Shown here one piece after another: positions 1 through 8,937 of a stretch of DNA of 34,213 nucleotides. The stretch is from Gemmataceae bacterium (GTDB taxonomy: Bacteria > Planctomycetota > Planctomycetia > Gemmatales > Gemmataceae). Location of the stretch: contig JAOAAA010000029.1 of the NCBI GenBank assembly GCA_026419115.1, forward strand, positions 1-34,213. Direction: 5' to 3'. Position numbers and translations under genes: made by a program. A model generated the notes under the pieces. It searched no databases. It was given only the letters and a program-made list of their open reading frames with translations, and was not told the DNA's origin. The number at the start of each line of letters is the position of its first letter. Position 1 is the stretch's first letter.

Positions 1-594
1 GAAGCGAATTCCTGCTTCAGTGGCCCGAGAATGGAAGACCGTGAAATGTTTTAGCCCCTTAATTTTAGCGACTTGTTCCATCCCTTTATCGTTGAAACTC
101 ATGCCTATTTTAATGTCCTGAAGTTTCGATTCCGAGAGAGCATCGTAGCCGCTGCCGTCATATAAATCGATTTCGGGATGATTCCCCACGAAACCGTTAT
201 GATCCCAATGGATGCTTCGTAATTCTGGCAAGCCTTTGAATGTCCGAAGTGTCTCATTCCTCAGCCAAGGCCCGTTCCCACTCAAGGCGAGAATATGCCC
301 TTTGGCATCGTAGGCGCACGCAAAGAATCCCCCACGATTGGGGCGCGGGTCTTTTTTCACTTCCATTTGCCAATTCTTAACGTCCTTGGTATCGACCCCG
401 AGATTGGTCAGCGTTTTTTTCAGACCATTTTGAACCCAACCGTAGACCGGCACGACTTCGGGTTCATACTTCTCAACGGCCACGAGTTTTTGGATGATTT
501 TGGCCTCTTCCGAAGCCACCGGAGGCTTGATCTCATCGGCAACTAAGGGGGGTAGACAAATCATCAGGCAGCACAAAGATAAGAAACGATTCAT
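1..594 (-). CDS. Exported leucine-rich-repeat protein, N-terminal part (runs off window)
   Basis: The frame is open from the ATG at 594 to the window edge, giving 198 residues with no stop. It begins MNRFLSLCCLMICLPPLVAD, a clear signal peptide, so the product is exported. About 120 residues of unassigned sequence follow. From about residue 150 there are repeats of the GALA-like planctomycete LRR type, with the pattern 'DKGMEQVAKIKGLKHF' followed by 'ATEAGIRF'. Such repeats usually act in protein binding; no enzymatic motif is visible. The start is supported by a GAGG ribosome site about 6 nt upstream (TTTGAGGACGATC-ATG). The 3' end lies outside the window, so the full length is unknown. The LRR assignment is fairly secure; the partner and role are not known. 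Confidence 0.75.
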   Translation of the reverse strand, partial: MNRFLSLCCLMICLPPLVADEIKPPVASEEAKIIQKLVAVEKYEPEVVPVYGWVQNGLKKTLTNLGVDTKDVKNWQMEVKKDPRPNRGGFFACAYDAKGHILALSGNGPWLRNETLRTFKGLPELRSIHWDHNGFVGNHPEIDLYDGSGYDALSESKLQDIKIGMSFNDKGMEQVAKIKGLKHFTVFHSRATEAGIRF

Positions 595-698
595 GATCGT
601 CCTCAAAGAAAAATGAATGGACCTGAGTTCTATTTTCAGCCGCAGCGTTCAGAAAGTAAAGAGAGAAATAGGATGCCGACCGTGAAGGGATGTTCTGC

Positions 699-805
699 TT
701 TAATCTTCGCCCGTTTCTTCATCGGGTACGGGGTCGTTAAACTCCCGAAGTCGGAGTTATTCCTAAAAGGTTTAATCTTCGCCCGTTTCTTCATCGGGTA
801 CGGGG
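699..805. repeat. 35-bp direct repeat pair duplicating the 3' end of the TPR gene
   Basis: Positions 699-733 and 771-805 are identical over 35 bp, with a period of 72 bp. The second copy holds the last codons (VPDEETGED) and the TAA stop of the gene ending at 772. The first lies just downstream in transcription order and keeps the same stop triplet at 700-702. This looks like a local tandem duplication whose spacer has since diverged. Confidence 0.9.
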
Positions 806-3480
806 GAGTCGAAGGGGGCTTTTTCAAAGCGGATTAATTGTTTGCGGAAGTAAGGGTTTTTGGGTTCCATGCGAGCACATTTTTGCATGAGTGCTAAGGC
901 CTCTTTACGATCCCCTTGACGGAAGCGTATTTCTGCGAGGGTATCCCAATACCCTGCCGAATCGGGAGAGAGTTCAACGGCTTTTTCGGAATGTTTTCGA
1001 GCTTGATCTAAATCCCGAATACAATTCACCATCACCCAAGCGAGGCTATTGCGGAGTTCGGGATTATTGGGGTAATCCTTAATTAAATCTTCGTAGCTTT
1101 TCTTCACAATGTTGTAAATTTCGTTGGCCTCTTTTTTATTCCCTTGCTTATCTAAAATCGGCACCAGCCCAATGGCCAGATCGACATTACGCGGGTGATT
1201 GTCGAGGGCATCGCGAATGAGTTTCATGGCCTCGTCGGTCTTTCCTTCCTTCAACAATGCCTGCGCCCGAAAGGTTTTGATTACCTGTGGGATGGTCAGG
1301 TAACTTCCTGCATTGACGAACGAAACGGTACTAAAAATCATTTGGGCTAAATCCTTTTCGTACAGGTCGGCCGCTCGTTGATAGTCCCCCTTTCTGGCCA
1401 AGTAGCGGGCAGTGCGAACATGAGCATTTCCTTCGGCCACGCCGTTGAACCAACTGGTTTCCATAATGATGTTGATGGCCTTTCGGGCTTCCTCATGAAA
1501 GCCTCGTTCTGCCAAATCTTCGGAAAATTTCATCCGCTTATCCGAGTCGGCCAACGGAATCAGGTGAGCCATTTCGATCAAGCGTTTGCCTTCTTTTTCT
1601 CGCCCTTCGCTGAGGAGTGTTTGCCCATAAAGAAAGGCCACGAGGGGATCGCTTGCTAAAGATCGAGAGAGTTGACTCAGCTGAGCTAAAGCAGCCTTGG
1701 TTTCTTTTAATTCGAGGAGATACTCGGCGTAAAGCAGACGGGTCCCACTGGGGAGCTGGGCAGCGGGAACCCCGCGAGTTTCGAGGATTTCGAGGTCCGT
1801 TGCGGTGGCTTTGGTGTCGATGGCTTTTTCAAAAAGCGATTTGGCCTTCTCGTGGAGTTGACCTAACTTGAGCAACTGAGCGGCAGAACGCAAACGGGTA
1901 TGTTCATGAAACCATTCCGGCGAGGGGTCCTGATCCATCGGCGTGCCGCGATACCGTTCGATCGCATTGGCTGCCTGTTCGTAATCGTCTTTGGTTGCGG
2001 TCCCCTCTAAGAGTTTGAATAAGCGGGCCACGGTTTGGGCGGTGGTTTCCTTTTTATTCTGGCTGCGCAGGGATAAATACGTTAGACAAAGAAATTCCCC
2101 CCGATTGCGATCGAGGGTATTAAATCCCATCAGAAGTAGGCTTTCTAACCGTTGATTGTGCGGTTCCTTTTCACAAATTTCGCACAGAAACTCAACGGCA
2201 AAGCGGCGGAGTCCTGCTCGATCGGCCGATTCGAGAATCAGGCTTAGTATCACTTCGATTCCTTCTTGTGGGTTCCCCTCTGCCAGTTTGCGATACAACT
2301 GAATGGCACCATCTCGATCCCCTAACTGAGCGAGAATTTTGGCTCGGCTGAGATCGAGCAGAAGCGTCGATTGATTTTCCCCTTTGGCTTCTTTTTTCAC
2401 TTGATCGGCAAACGCAAAGGCCTCCTTGTATTTTCCTTGGGCACAGAGAATCTCAAAAGTGAAATGAGGGCGGGCACTTCTCTTTTCGGTCAAAAGTTTA
2501 ATCGCTTCGTTCCCATAACCGTTGATGAGTAAGACTCTCCCAAGATGTTCTGCCAGCAGGTCATCGCCTTCCACCCCGTCGAGCTGTTTTTTTAATTCGT
2601 CTAAGGTTTCTCGGAACTTATCGACATTCCCCATGAGCCGGTATAGCGTCGCTTTTTCACCCAGTTCGAGGCTAGGCAAATCTTTATTGAGTTCCAAAAG
2701 CCCTTTCCAGTCGTTGGCTTCCCACCGAACTTTGAATTGAAATTCCTGCTGAGGGATTTTGTCCGCAATTTTCTTGGCCTCGGCCCAATCTTTCTTCATG
2801 CGGTATAGGTGCAGCAATACAAGGTCCACGTTGTGGGCTTGGTCTTTGGGTTTCGGTTTCTTTTTCCATAATTCAATCGCTCGATCCAGTTTGCCGGTTT
2901 GGTACTGGAAAATCGCATAGTTATGGGCCGTTTGTGCGTTCAGGTCTGCGGTGAGTTCCAAGAATTTCTCGGCTGTTTGAATATCGGCTTCGATGAGTAA
3001 TTCGGGAACGGCCTTGGAGACCACATTGGCCAGTTCTGCCGAGATAATGATTTTCGTTTCCTCATCGGTCACTTTCCCGACCAATTTGAAAATGGTGCTG
3101 ACAGGGATAGGCCGCATTTTCGCGAGTTTACGAATGACCTGAATTTGTGTATCGACATTCCCACTCCGAAAATCGGTAATGAGTTTTGCCATTTCCTTGG
3201 GAGTATCGGGATAAAGTCCCCATTCGTACTTTGCTAATATGTCACGCGCTCGTTGCGAAACTTCCTGATCACGGCTTTTGGCAGCCTCTTCAAGAAATGG
3301 TTCTGCCCTGCGACCCAGCGATTCTAAAAACACACTGGCTTTTTCTCGCACTACGAATTTACTGGAGCCTAAATCCTCGATGGCTTTTCGGATTTGGGCA
3401 TCGGTTACGGTTTCGACCGGAGTCGTTTGAGCCAAGACGGCGAAACTCGTTAAAACGATCGATAGCACTGCCAAACGCAT
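772..3480 (-). CDS. Exported HEAT/TPR-repeat protein
   Basis: This is a 902-residue protein. The ATG at 3480 is chosen because it gives MRLAVLSIVLTSFAVLAQ, a clean signal peptide; longer starts add a polar stretch with no export signal. Residues about 27-85 form a HEAT-like unit ('VREKASVFLESLGRRAEPFL', then 'EVSQRARDIL') common in planctomycete secreted proteins. The rest is helical with many TPR-like pairs. The clearest TPRs are near the C-terminus ('NSLAWVMVNC', 'ARKHSEKAVELSPDSAGYWDTLAE', split here by repeat boundaries). No catalytic domain is seen, so a periplasmic scaffold or binding role is inferred. The SGNH gene lies 222 bp upstream on the same strand. The 3' end is duplicated just past the stop. 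Confidence 0.85.
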   Translation of the reverse strand: MRLAVLSIVLTSFAVLAQTTPVETVTDAQIRKAIEDLGSSKFVVREKASVFLESLGRRAEPFLEEAAKSRDQEVSQRARDILAKYEWGLYPDTPKEMAKLITDFRSGNVDTQIQVIRKLAKMRPIPVSTIFKLVGKVTDEETKIIISAELANVVSKAVPELLIEADIQTAEKFLELTADLNAQTAHNYAIFQYQTGKLDRAIELWKKKPKPKDQAHNVDLVLLHLYRMKKDWAEAKKIADKIPQQEFQFKVRWEANDWKGLLELNKDLPSLELGEKATLYRLMGNVDKFRETLDELKKQLDGVEGDDLLAEHLGRVLLINGYGNEAIKLLTEKRSARPHFTFEILCAQGKYKEAFAFADQVKKEAKGENQSTLLLDLSRAKILAQLGDRDGAIQLYRKLAEGNPQEGIEVILSLILESADRAGLRRFAVEFLCEICEKEPHNQRLESLLLMGFNTLDRNRGEFLCLTYLSLRSQNKKETTAQTVARLFKLLEGTATKDDYEQAANAIERYRGTPMDQDPSPEWFHEHTRLRSAAQLLKLGQLHEKAKSLFEKAIDTKATATDLEILETRGVPAAQLPSGTRLLYAEYLLELKETKAALAQLSQLSRSLASDPLVAFLYGQTLLSEGREKEGKRLIEMAHLIPLADSDKRMKFSEDLAERGFHEEARKAINIIMETSWFNGVAEGNAHVRTARYLARKGDYQRAADLYEKDLAQMIFSTVSFVNAGSYLTIPQVIKTFRAQALLKEGKTDEAMKLIRDALDNHPRNVDLAIGLVPILDKQGNKKEANEIYNIVKKSYEDLIKDYPNNPELRNSLAWVMVNCIRDLDQARKHSEKAVELSPDSAGYWDTLAEIRFRQGDRKEALALMQKCARMEPKNPYFRKQLIRFEKAPFDSPVPDEETGED

Positions 3481-3702
3481 GAACATCTCGCAAAAATAAG
3501 GGCTATCATTATCGTACCCAAATTCGAGTCGATTTGGCAACGGATTTCGATTGGAAACAAGGATTGTGGGACAACAGATGAGCCAGCTATATCTCCGGAG
3601 AGGTGGCAGTTTCCCCCTACAATTTTAATCTTTGCACGAATGAGAACCTGTTGCGGTGGGAATCGAGATGAGAGGAGGGGTATCGCTCCGAAACTGCCCA
3701 AA

Positions 3703-4995
3703 CTAGGGTTTTCTGGCCTTTTGATAGCTGGGGGGTTCCTGAGAAAGTCGGGCTGTAAATCGGGCCGCCCCCTGAACACTGAGATGATGGCCATCATAAA
3801 AATCGTCGTTAACACACCAATGACGGGCATCGATCAGCGGGACATTCGCTTCTCGGCGGATGCGTTCAATAAAGGCTTCCCGTTTTTGAATGATTTCTGT
3901 TCCCCCCCCCTCTCGAAATTCTTGACCTTCAGGCATCACCACTAAGACAACCTCAATTCCCCGTTGACGACAAAGTTCGATGGTTTGAAGTAAGCGATAG
4001 TAAGGCCCCTGTGCCACCGCAAACGATTCCAAGTATCGGCCATATTGTCGTAAGGCCAAGGCTTTCATCTGTTCGGGGGTATGGATCAAGACGTTCCGCA
4101 TCCGTGTACCGTAATCGTCATGGTGGTCGGCCCGTTCCATTTGTTTCGCATCAGACGAAGGGGTATCAGACGAAGAGGCATCAGAGAAGTAGGCACCAGA
4201 CGAAGGGGCATCTAATGCAATAAAATCATGCAATTCTTTTTGATGTCGTCTCATGGGAAGTAAGCGGCTGGACAACCATTGCCCCCAAAGTGAACTCCGT
4301 GCATTTCCTGAACGGTGCGAACTCGGCACATCTGCTGAACGGTGCGAATTTCGAGAAGTCTCCCAGCTCCGTGCATTGGTCGAACCCTGCGTGTCTTCGG
4401 CAAATCCCGATTCGCAAGCAAAACGTAACTCGGAATAACTCAAGCGGGCGGCATCGATCATCTTTTGATCGAGTTGCTGTTGAGGCCCTGCATTGAGGTG
4501 GGTTAACAACACTTCCAGATAAATGATCTTGGGAACAATATCTCGATCGAGCAAACGATCGATCATGATTCGTTCTAATGTCGGGCCTGCCGTTGGGATG
4601 CCAAAGTTAAATACCAGATAATGCCCCCATTCCGGATGCTCGTTCAATCGGCGGGCATCGATCCCGTTGGTAAAACGAGAACTCCCCACGAACAACAAAA
4701 GGTCCTTGTGCGGATTTTCTGCCAGACGTTCCCGCAAGGTTCTTTCGAGTTGATGATATTCGGGATCACGCAGGGAAATTTCATTTTCAATCCCCCACCC
4801 CAAGGCGAGCTGCAACAGAATAAATGCGAATAGGCCCCAGAAAATCATCCTTTTTTGTTGAGCAATCCAACGTTGCCGTCGGTGTGAAGGGATCGCAGCG
4901 GGTAAGAGAGTATGTCCCGAATCCCAACGCCAAGAGGTGCGGAGTGAGCGGCGCCTGCGAAGAGCATTCAGAGAGTGATTTGTGGTGGTGCTCAT
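3703..4995 (-). CDS. SGNH-hydrolase-like membrane-anchored protein, partner of MBOAT acyltransferase
   Basis: This 430-residue protein has one N-terminal membrane segment (about residues 49-68) and a basic cytoplasmic tail. 'LLFVGSSRFTNGIDARRL' is the first SGNH block, with Ser in the GSS. 'FYDGHHLSVQGAARF' is the last block, giving the Asp-x-x-His pair. The fold and position match AlgJ/AlgX-like or DltD-like proteins that finish O-acyl transfer to an extracellular polymer; substrate and acyl group are not known. It starts 15 bp after the MBOAT stop, with AAGGAG upstream, so the two are probably co-transcribed. Between the blocks, about residues 195-285 are Ser/Asp/Arg-rich and low in complexity, with internal DNA repeats: CTGAACGGTGCGAA at 4308 and 4335, and repeated CATCAGACGAAG-type units at 4150-4215. 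A G9 run encodes GGG near residue 362. Confidence 0.7.
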   Translation of the reverse strand: MSTTTNHSLNALRRRRSLRTSWRWDSGHTLLPAAIPSHRRQRWIAQQKRMIFWGLFAFILLQLALGWGIENEISLRDPEYHQLERTLRERLAENPHKDLLLFVGSSRFTNGIDARRLNEHPEWGHYLVFNFGIPTAGPTLERIMIDRLLDRDIVPKIIYLEVLLTHLNAGPQQQLDQKMIDAARLSYSELRFACESGFAEDTQGSTNARSWETSRNSHRSADVPSSHRSGNARSSLWGQWLSSRLLPMRRHQKELHDFIALDAPSSGAYFSDASSSDTPSSDAKQMERADHHDDYGTRMRNVLIHTPEQMKALALRQYGRYLESFAVAQGPYYRLLQTIELCRQRGIEVVLVVMPEGQEFREGGGTEIIQKREAFIERIRREANVPLIDARHWCVNDDFYDGHHLSVQGAARFTARLSQEPPSYQKARKP

Positions 4996-5010
4996 ATGCC
5001 CAGTGGCTCC

Positions 5011-6450
5011 TTAAAATTGGAAGTAGACAAACGCTAAACTAACCCCTGGTGCCAAAACGATTCCTAAACCCATGAGAACGGCGCAGGCCATGCCCATCAC
5101 AGGAGAAGGAACCAAACGGGACAGGGTCAACCATTTCAACGAATGCGAATTGAGATAAGCACCGACAAAGTGCCCCAGAAACACAACCCACACCGTGAGG
5201 AGCAACCCCAGCCATGAAATAGGTAGCCCTTGCCCCATGTGATACACAAACATTCGCGAAAGCATTTCACCGGCAGCCGCTAGGCCATGACTGCGGAATA
5301 TCGCTAACCCCAGACAAAAGAAGGTAAAGGTCACCCCCACTCGGAAGATCGTTCCAACAGCCGATTCCCAAAAGCGATCCCAACCCAAAAACTTCCAAAA
5401 GGGGACCAAGAGAAATCGATGCGAAGCGAGCAGAACTCCTTGCAGTGCCCCCCAAGTGATGTAATTCCAATTGGCTCCATGCCAAAGACCACCTAAAGTC
5501 ATGACGATAATCAGATTTCGAGAGACCCGCCAAGCGGACCCACGCGAGCCACCTAATGGGAAGAAAACATAATCGCGCAACCAACTCGATAGGCTAATAT
5601 GCCAACGTCGCCAAAAATCTGCGATATTCACCGCTAAAAAGGGTAGGCGAAAGTTAATCGCCAATTTATAACCCAACAGGTATCCCGAACCGAGGGCAAT
5701 ATCCGAATAACCCGAGAAATCGCAATACACTTGTAAGGCAAAAGCCACAGAGGCCGCCCAGCAAACTTCGGTTGCGTAAGCGCTCACATTGGCAAAGACA
5801 GGGTCCACAATAAGGACCAAGCGATCGGCAATCGCGAGTTTCTTAAACACCCCCAAGCAGATCAAGGCCAAGCCTGCAATAGCCCGAGTCCATGACCAAA
5901 TTTTGTCTCTTTGAATCTGCGGAAGAAAATCGCGGGCACGAACAATCGGCCCTGCAACAAGGTGAGGGAAAAATAAAATAAACAATAGGAAATGCCCCAG
6001 ATTTTTCGTCGCGGGGATTTTGCGACGATATACCTCCACTGCGTAGTTGATCGCCTCGAAGGTGTAAAACGAAATTGCCACCGGAACGATAATCTCCAAA
6101 GTTCGCAGGGAACTTTGTGCTCCAAAAGCGTGCAAAACCTCGGATAGGGACTCTAAAAAGAAATTCAGATATTTGAAGAGAATGAGAATCCCCAAATTCA
6201 TCCCGATACTGCCCATCACCAACAATTTTCGGATCGACTCCCGCGAAGAATAATCCATCCCCCGTGCCAATAAATAATCAATCGTGGCTGTCCCCAGTAC
6301 CAGCAAAGCAAGATACAGATTCCATGTGGCATAGAAACAAAAACTCGCCACAACCAATAGCCAAATCCGAAAAGACTTCCACGGGGTTCCCCAATAGAGG
6401 AGGAGCACCACACTTAAGAAAATCGCGTATTGAGTTGTGCAGAAAAGCAT
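5011..6450 (-). CDS. MBOAT-family O-acyltransferase (AlgI/DltB-like)
   Basis: This polytopic membrane protein has 479 residues from the ATG at 6450. An upstream TTG would add 16 polar residues ahead of the first membrane segment, so the ATG is preferred. Signature motifs of the AlgI branch are present: 'FWRRWHISLSSWLRDYVF', 'FPLGGSRG' and 'GGLWHGANWNYITWG', which carries the conserved catalytic His. Family knowledge says these proteins move an acyl group, usually acetyl, across the inner membrane onto a surface or secreted polysaccharide. The next gene downstream encodes an SGNH protein, the usual partner. No polymer synthase is nearby, so the substrate cannot be named. The family call is firm. 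Confidence 0.9.
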   Translation of the reverse strand: MLFCTTQYAIFLSVVLLLYWGTPWKSFRIWLLVVASFCFYATWNLYLALLVLGTATIDYLLARGMDYSSRESIRKLLVMGSIGMNLGILILFKYLNFFLESLSEVLHAFGAQSSLRTLEIIVPVAISFYTFEAINYAVEVYRRKIPATKNLGHFLLFILFFPHLVAGPIVRARDFLPQIQRDKIWSWTRAIAGLALICLGVFKKLAIADRLVLIVDPVFANVSAYATEVCWAASVAFALQVYCDFSGYSDIALGSGYLLGYKLAINFRLPFLAVNIADFWRRWHISLSSWLRDYVFFPLGGSRGSAWRVSRNLIIVMTLGGLWHGANWNYITWGALQGVLLASHRFLLVPFWKFLGWDRFWESAVGTIFRVGVTFTFFCLGLAIFRSHGLAAAGEMLSRMFVYHMGQGLPISWLGLLLTVWVVFLGHFVGAYLNSHSLKWLTLSRLVPSPVMGMACAVLMGLGIVLAPGVSLAFVYFQF

Positions 6451-6758
6451 GCCCTGCCTGATACCTTCCCCTTGGTCTTGTTCAAGAAAATCTCGCAAAT
6501 TTCAATAGAGTCAGACTGGTGAAAGTTTTCGGCCGTAGGGGGGGCATTAAGGTTTCACTAAATCAACTACAGTGAAAAGCCCCCCCCCGTAAAGTTTGAC
6601 CGAATTGACTGATTTCTCAGGGATAATCAAGCCCTTGTTAGAATAAATTTTTGATGAAGAATTCCGGTTAGTCAAAATAGGAAGCGGATACAAAATCGAG
6701 CGGCTGCTATAATCATCTATGCCCTTGACTTCATCTCGATTTACTCGCAGGGAATGCC
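6451..6758. other. Divergent intergenic region between MBOAT and cytochrome genes
   Basis: These 308 bp separate divergent genes. The region holds a C9 run (6590-6598), a G7 run (6538-6544) and an extended -10 promoter for the cytochrome gene. No ORF or structured RNA was recognised. A promoter for the MBOAT operon must lie here, but I could not pick a convincing one. Confidence 0.5.
6705..6713 (+). promoter_or_regulatory. Extended -10 promoter for the cytochrome gene
   Basis: TGCTATAAT matches the extended -10 consensus (TGnTATAAT) perfectly. No good -35 lies 17 bp upstream (CGGATA), as is usual for extended -10 promoters. Transcription would start near 6720, leaving a leader of about 40 nt before the ATG at 6759. 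Confidence 0.55.
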
Positions 6759-8147
6759 ATGAATCGACCAATCGTGATGTTCGCTCTGGTTTTATGCTCA
6801 ACCACATTTGCACAAGAAACGGCAGCACAACGGGGCAAAAAAGCCCTAGAAAGCACTGCGTTCATTCCGGGGTTGTGGACTGCCAATGCCTATGGCAATG
6901 CTTGGAAACGCTGGGGGGGGGCCGAAAAACCCAAAGATTACGACAAGGCTTTTCGCGAATACTATGGCTTGAACGAGGCCCCCTATCCAAACAAAAATCT
7001 TCCCATGGGATTGCGTGAAAGCCCCTTGCTAGTCTTCAAAGGATTAGCGATCGATTGTATGTCCTGTCACGGGGGATCCATCTTCGGGAAATCGATCATC
7101 GGACTCGGCAACACCCAGTTGGATATTCATGCCCTGTTTGATGACCTGAACTACGCTGACGGTCGGAATATCCCCTTACCGTTCACCTTCTCGAATGTTC
7201 GCGGAACGACCGAAGCCGGTGGGATGTCGGTTTACCTACTCGGGTTTCGGGAACCGGACCTGACACTTCGGCAACCCCGCAAAGACCTCGGTTTGAAAGA
7301 TGATCTCTGTGAAGATACCCCCGCTTGGTGGTTGCTCAAAAAGAAACGGACCATGTATCACACAGGTGGGGCCGATGCCCGTTCGATTCGCTCGAAAATG
7401 CAATTTATGATGAGTCCGCTGACGAGTCCCAAAGAATTCCACAAACACGAAGCGGCCTTTTACGATATTCAAGAATATATGCTCGCCATGGAACCCCCAA
7501 AATATCCCGAGAAGATCGACACGGAATTAGCGGCCCAAGGCGAAAAACTCTTCCTGAAAAATTGTGCCTCTTGTCATGGGACCTACGGCGAAAAATGGAC
7601 CTATCCCAATAAAATCATCCCCCTTGATGAAATTGGTACCGATCCGAATCGCTTCTACGGTATCTCTGAAAAATTTGGCGAGTATTACAACCAAACGTGG
7701 TTTGCTCAAGAAAAAACTCGTTGGTTTTTACCTGAAGGAAAACCGGTCATGGCCACCAAGGGGTACCAAGCCCCCCCCCTCGATGGGATTTGGGCCACCG
7801 CTCCTTATTTCCACAATGGTTCCGTACCAACCCTGTACGATGTGTTGAACTCGAAAACCCGACCGCAACGATACACTCGCTCCTTCAAAACGGACAAGGA
7901 GGATTACGACTTTGAAAAGGTCGGTTGGAAGGTCACCCTTGTTAAGGACAAACTGCCGAGCACGGCCCCTGCGATCGAACGAAGAAAAATTTACGACACG
8001 ACACTTTCAGGACGAAGCAATGCCGGTCACACTTACGGCGACAAATTGACCGATCCCGAACGAATGGCGATTTCGAGTATCTCAAAACCCTGTAACATCC
8101 GTATTGCCGCCCATCGCCCATCGCCCATCGCCCATCGCTCCGATTGA
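6759..8147 (+). CDS. Exported c-type cytochrome with two haem-binding motifs, C-terminus apparently frameshifted
   Basis: The 462-residue protein starts at an ATG with AGGGA upstream. A signal peptide (MNRPIVMFALVLCSTTFAQ) exports it to the periplasm. Haem motifs CMSCH (residues 100-104) and CASCH (269-273) are present. 'APPLDGIWATAPYFHNGSVP' resembles the distal part of MauG/di-haem peroxidase-like proteins. This is a planctomycete periplasmic cytochrome type; its electron partner is unknown. The C-terminus is odd. After 'DKLTDPERMA' the frame runs into 25 unlikely residues ending in short repeats. The +2 frame at 8075-8095 instead reads EYLKTL and stop, a normal ending for such proteins. 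A single missing base near 8066-8074 would explain this. It could be a real mutation or a sequencing slip. G9 (6913-6921) and C9 (7771-7779) runs lie in the coding frame. Confidence 0.85.
   Translation: MNRPIVMFALVLCSTTFAQETAAQRGKKALESTAFIPGLWTANAYGNAWKRWGGAEKPKDYDKAFREYYGLNEAPYPNKNLPMGLRESPLLVFKGLAIDCMSCHGGSIFGKSIIGLGNTQLDIHALFDDLNYADGRNIPLPFTFSNVRGTTEAGGMSVYLLGFREPDLTLRQPRKDLGLKDDLCEDTPAWWLLKKKRTMYHTGGADARSIRSKMQFMMSPLTSPKEFHKHEAAFYDIQEYMLAMEPPKYPEKIDTELAAQGEKLFLKNCASCHGTYGEKWTYPNKIIPLDEIGTDPNRFYGISEKFGEYYNQTWFAQEKTRWFLPEGKPVMATKGYQAPPLDGIWATAPYFHNGSVPTLYDVLNSKTRPQRYTRSFKTDKEDYDFEKVGWKVTLVKDKLPSTAPAIERRKIYDTTLSGRSNAGHTYGDKLTDPERMAISSISKPCNIRIAAHRPSPIAHRSD
8109..8136. repeat. 7-bp tandem repeat (GCCCATC, 4 copies)
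   Basis: Four perfect copies of GCCCATC lie between the likely original stop of the cytochrome gene (8093-8095) and the current frame's stop (8145-8147). Since 7 is not a multiple of 3, changes in copy number would alter the extended tail. Confidence 0.9.
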
Positions 8148-8163
8148 TCGATCCGGATCGCCA

Positions 8164-8196
8164 ATCTATCTCATCTATCTCATCTATCTCATCTAT
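8164..8196. repeat. 9-bp tandem repeat (ATCTATCTC, about 3.7 copies)
   Basis: Perfect 9-bp units begin at 8164, 8173, 8182 and 8191 (the last partial). They lie in the short gap between the convergent cytochrome and GNAT genes. Confidence 0.9.
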
Positions 8197-8229
8197 GCTT
8201 CGATGGGATTTCTCAACCAATCCACCACG

Positions 8230-8724
8230 TCATGAACACTCAAGCGATTTGTAGAATATCCCCATGCCGTCCCCGTCTGCATAGTAGTTGGGAATTTCTC
8301 CGGCAAAAGTGTAACCGTTTTTCAGGTAAAACTGACGGGTCGCCTGATAGGTTGGCAACATAGAGGTTTCGATCACCAATGTTTTTCCCCCATGCTGGCG
8401 GATCGATTCTTCCACATGCCCGAGCAATAATTTCCCGAACCCATGACGTTGACGGGTGGCATCCACCACAATCCAATACAGATACCAAGTGGCTTCGGTC
8501 ATCGGGGTCGGGGCATAATACACAAAGCCCGCCAATTCCTCCCCCACTAACAAAGATTGGCACTGGTGTTGTTCTTCGTTGGCGAGCGCCGACAGATAGT
8601 CATCCAATAATTCCGCCAAGACCTCGATCTCTAACGGGCGAAACACACCGGTGGCCTCGGCGATTTCTACCAACGGAGAAATATCCTCCGCAATCATCGG
8701 ACGAATTTCAACAGAATGGGACAT
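8230..8724 (-). CDS. GNAT-family N-acetyltransferase
   Basis: This 164-residue protein starts at the ATG at 8724. It has the usual GNAT length and layout. The N-terminus is 'VEIRPMIAEDISPLVEIAEA', and the acetyl-CoA pyrophosphate-binding motif A is 'RQRHGFGKLLLGHVEE' (the R/QxxGxG/A pattern) near residues 95-110. It ends with the typical 'YLKNGYTFAGEIPNYYADGD' strand-turn. A cytosolic acetyl transfer from acetyl-CoA to an amine is expected; the substrate cannot be read from sequence. The gene is monocistronic, convergent with the cytochrome gene and divergent from moaC. No strong ribosome site is seen (TTGAGC upstream). Confidence 0.85.
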   Translation of the reverse strand: MSHSVEIRPMIAEDISPLVEIAEATGVFRPLEIEVLAELLDDYLSALANEEQHQCQSLLVGEELAGFVYYAPTPMTEATWYLYWIVVDATRQRHGFGKLLLGHVEESIRQHGGKTLVIETSMLPTYQATRQFYLKNGYTFAGEIPNYYADGDGMGIFYKSLECS

Positions 8725-8937
8725 AGCTCAACCGGTTTGGGGCAATAAAGGAATGGTGTTTGTATATAGCAAAGTTCCCTGTTTCTGCCAAATCATCTGG
8801 AGTAAGGTTTTCCCCTTTTGCAAATTTTGATTGTGTTCGATTCGGTTGAGCAACTAACAATAAAGAGGATGTTCGATAAGAAATGAACTGGGTGTTAATG
8901 GTACTAATTTAGTGCGGTTTTATCAGATAAGGAATCT

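Noticed and set aside
3605-3698. Inverted repeat GGCAGTTTC/GAAACTGCC between the SGNH and TPR genes
   Set aside because: The arms are 9 bp but about 76 bp apart with no T-run, so neither a terminator nor a clear operator.
7942-8220. Minus-strand ORF with repeated Asp-Glu-Ile residues
   Set aside because: The pattern comes from the 9-bp tandem repeat, and the frame lies opposite the cytochrome gene.
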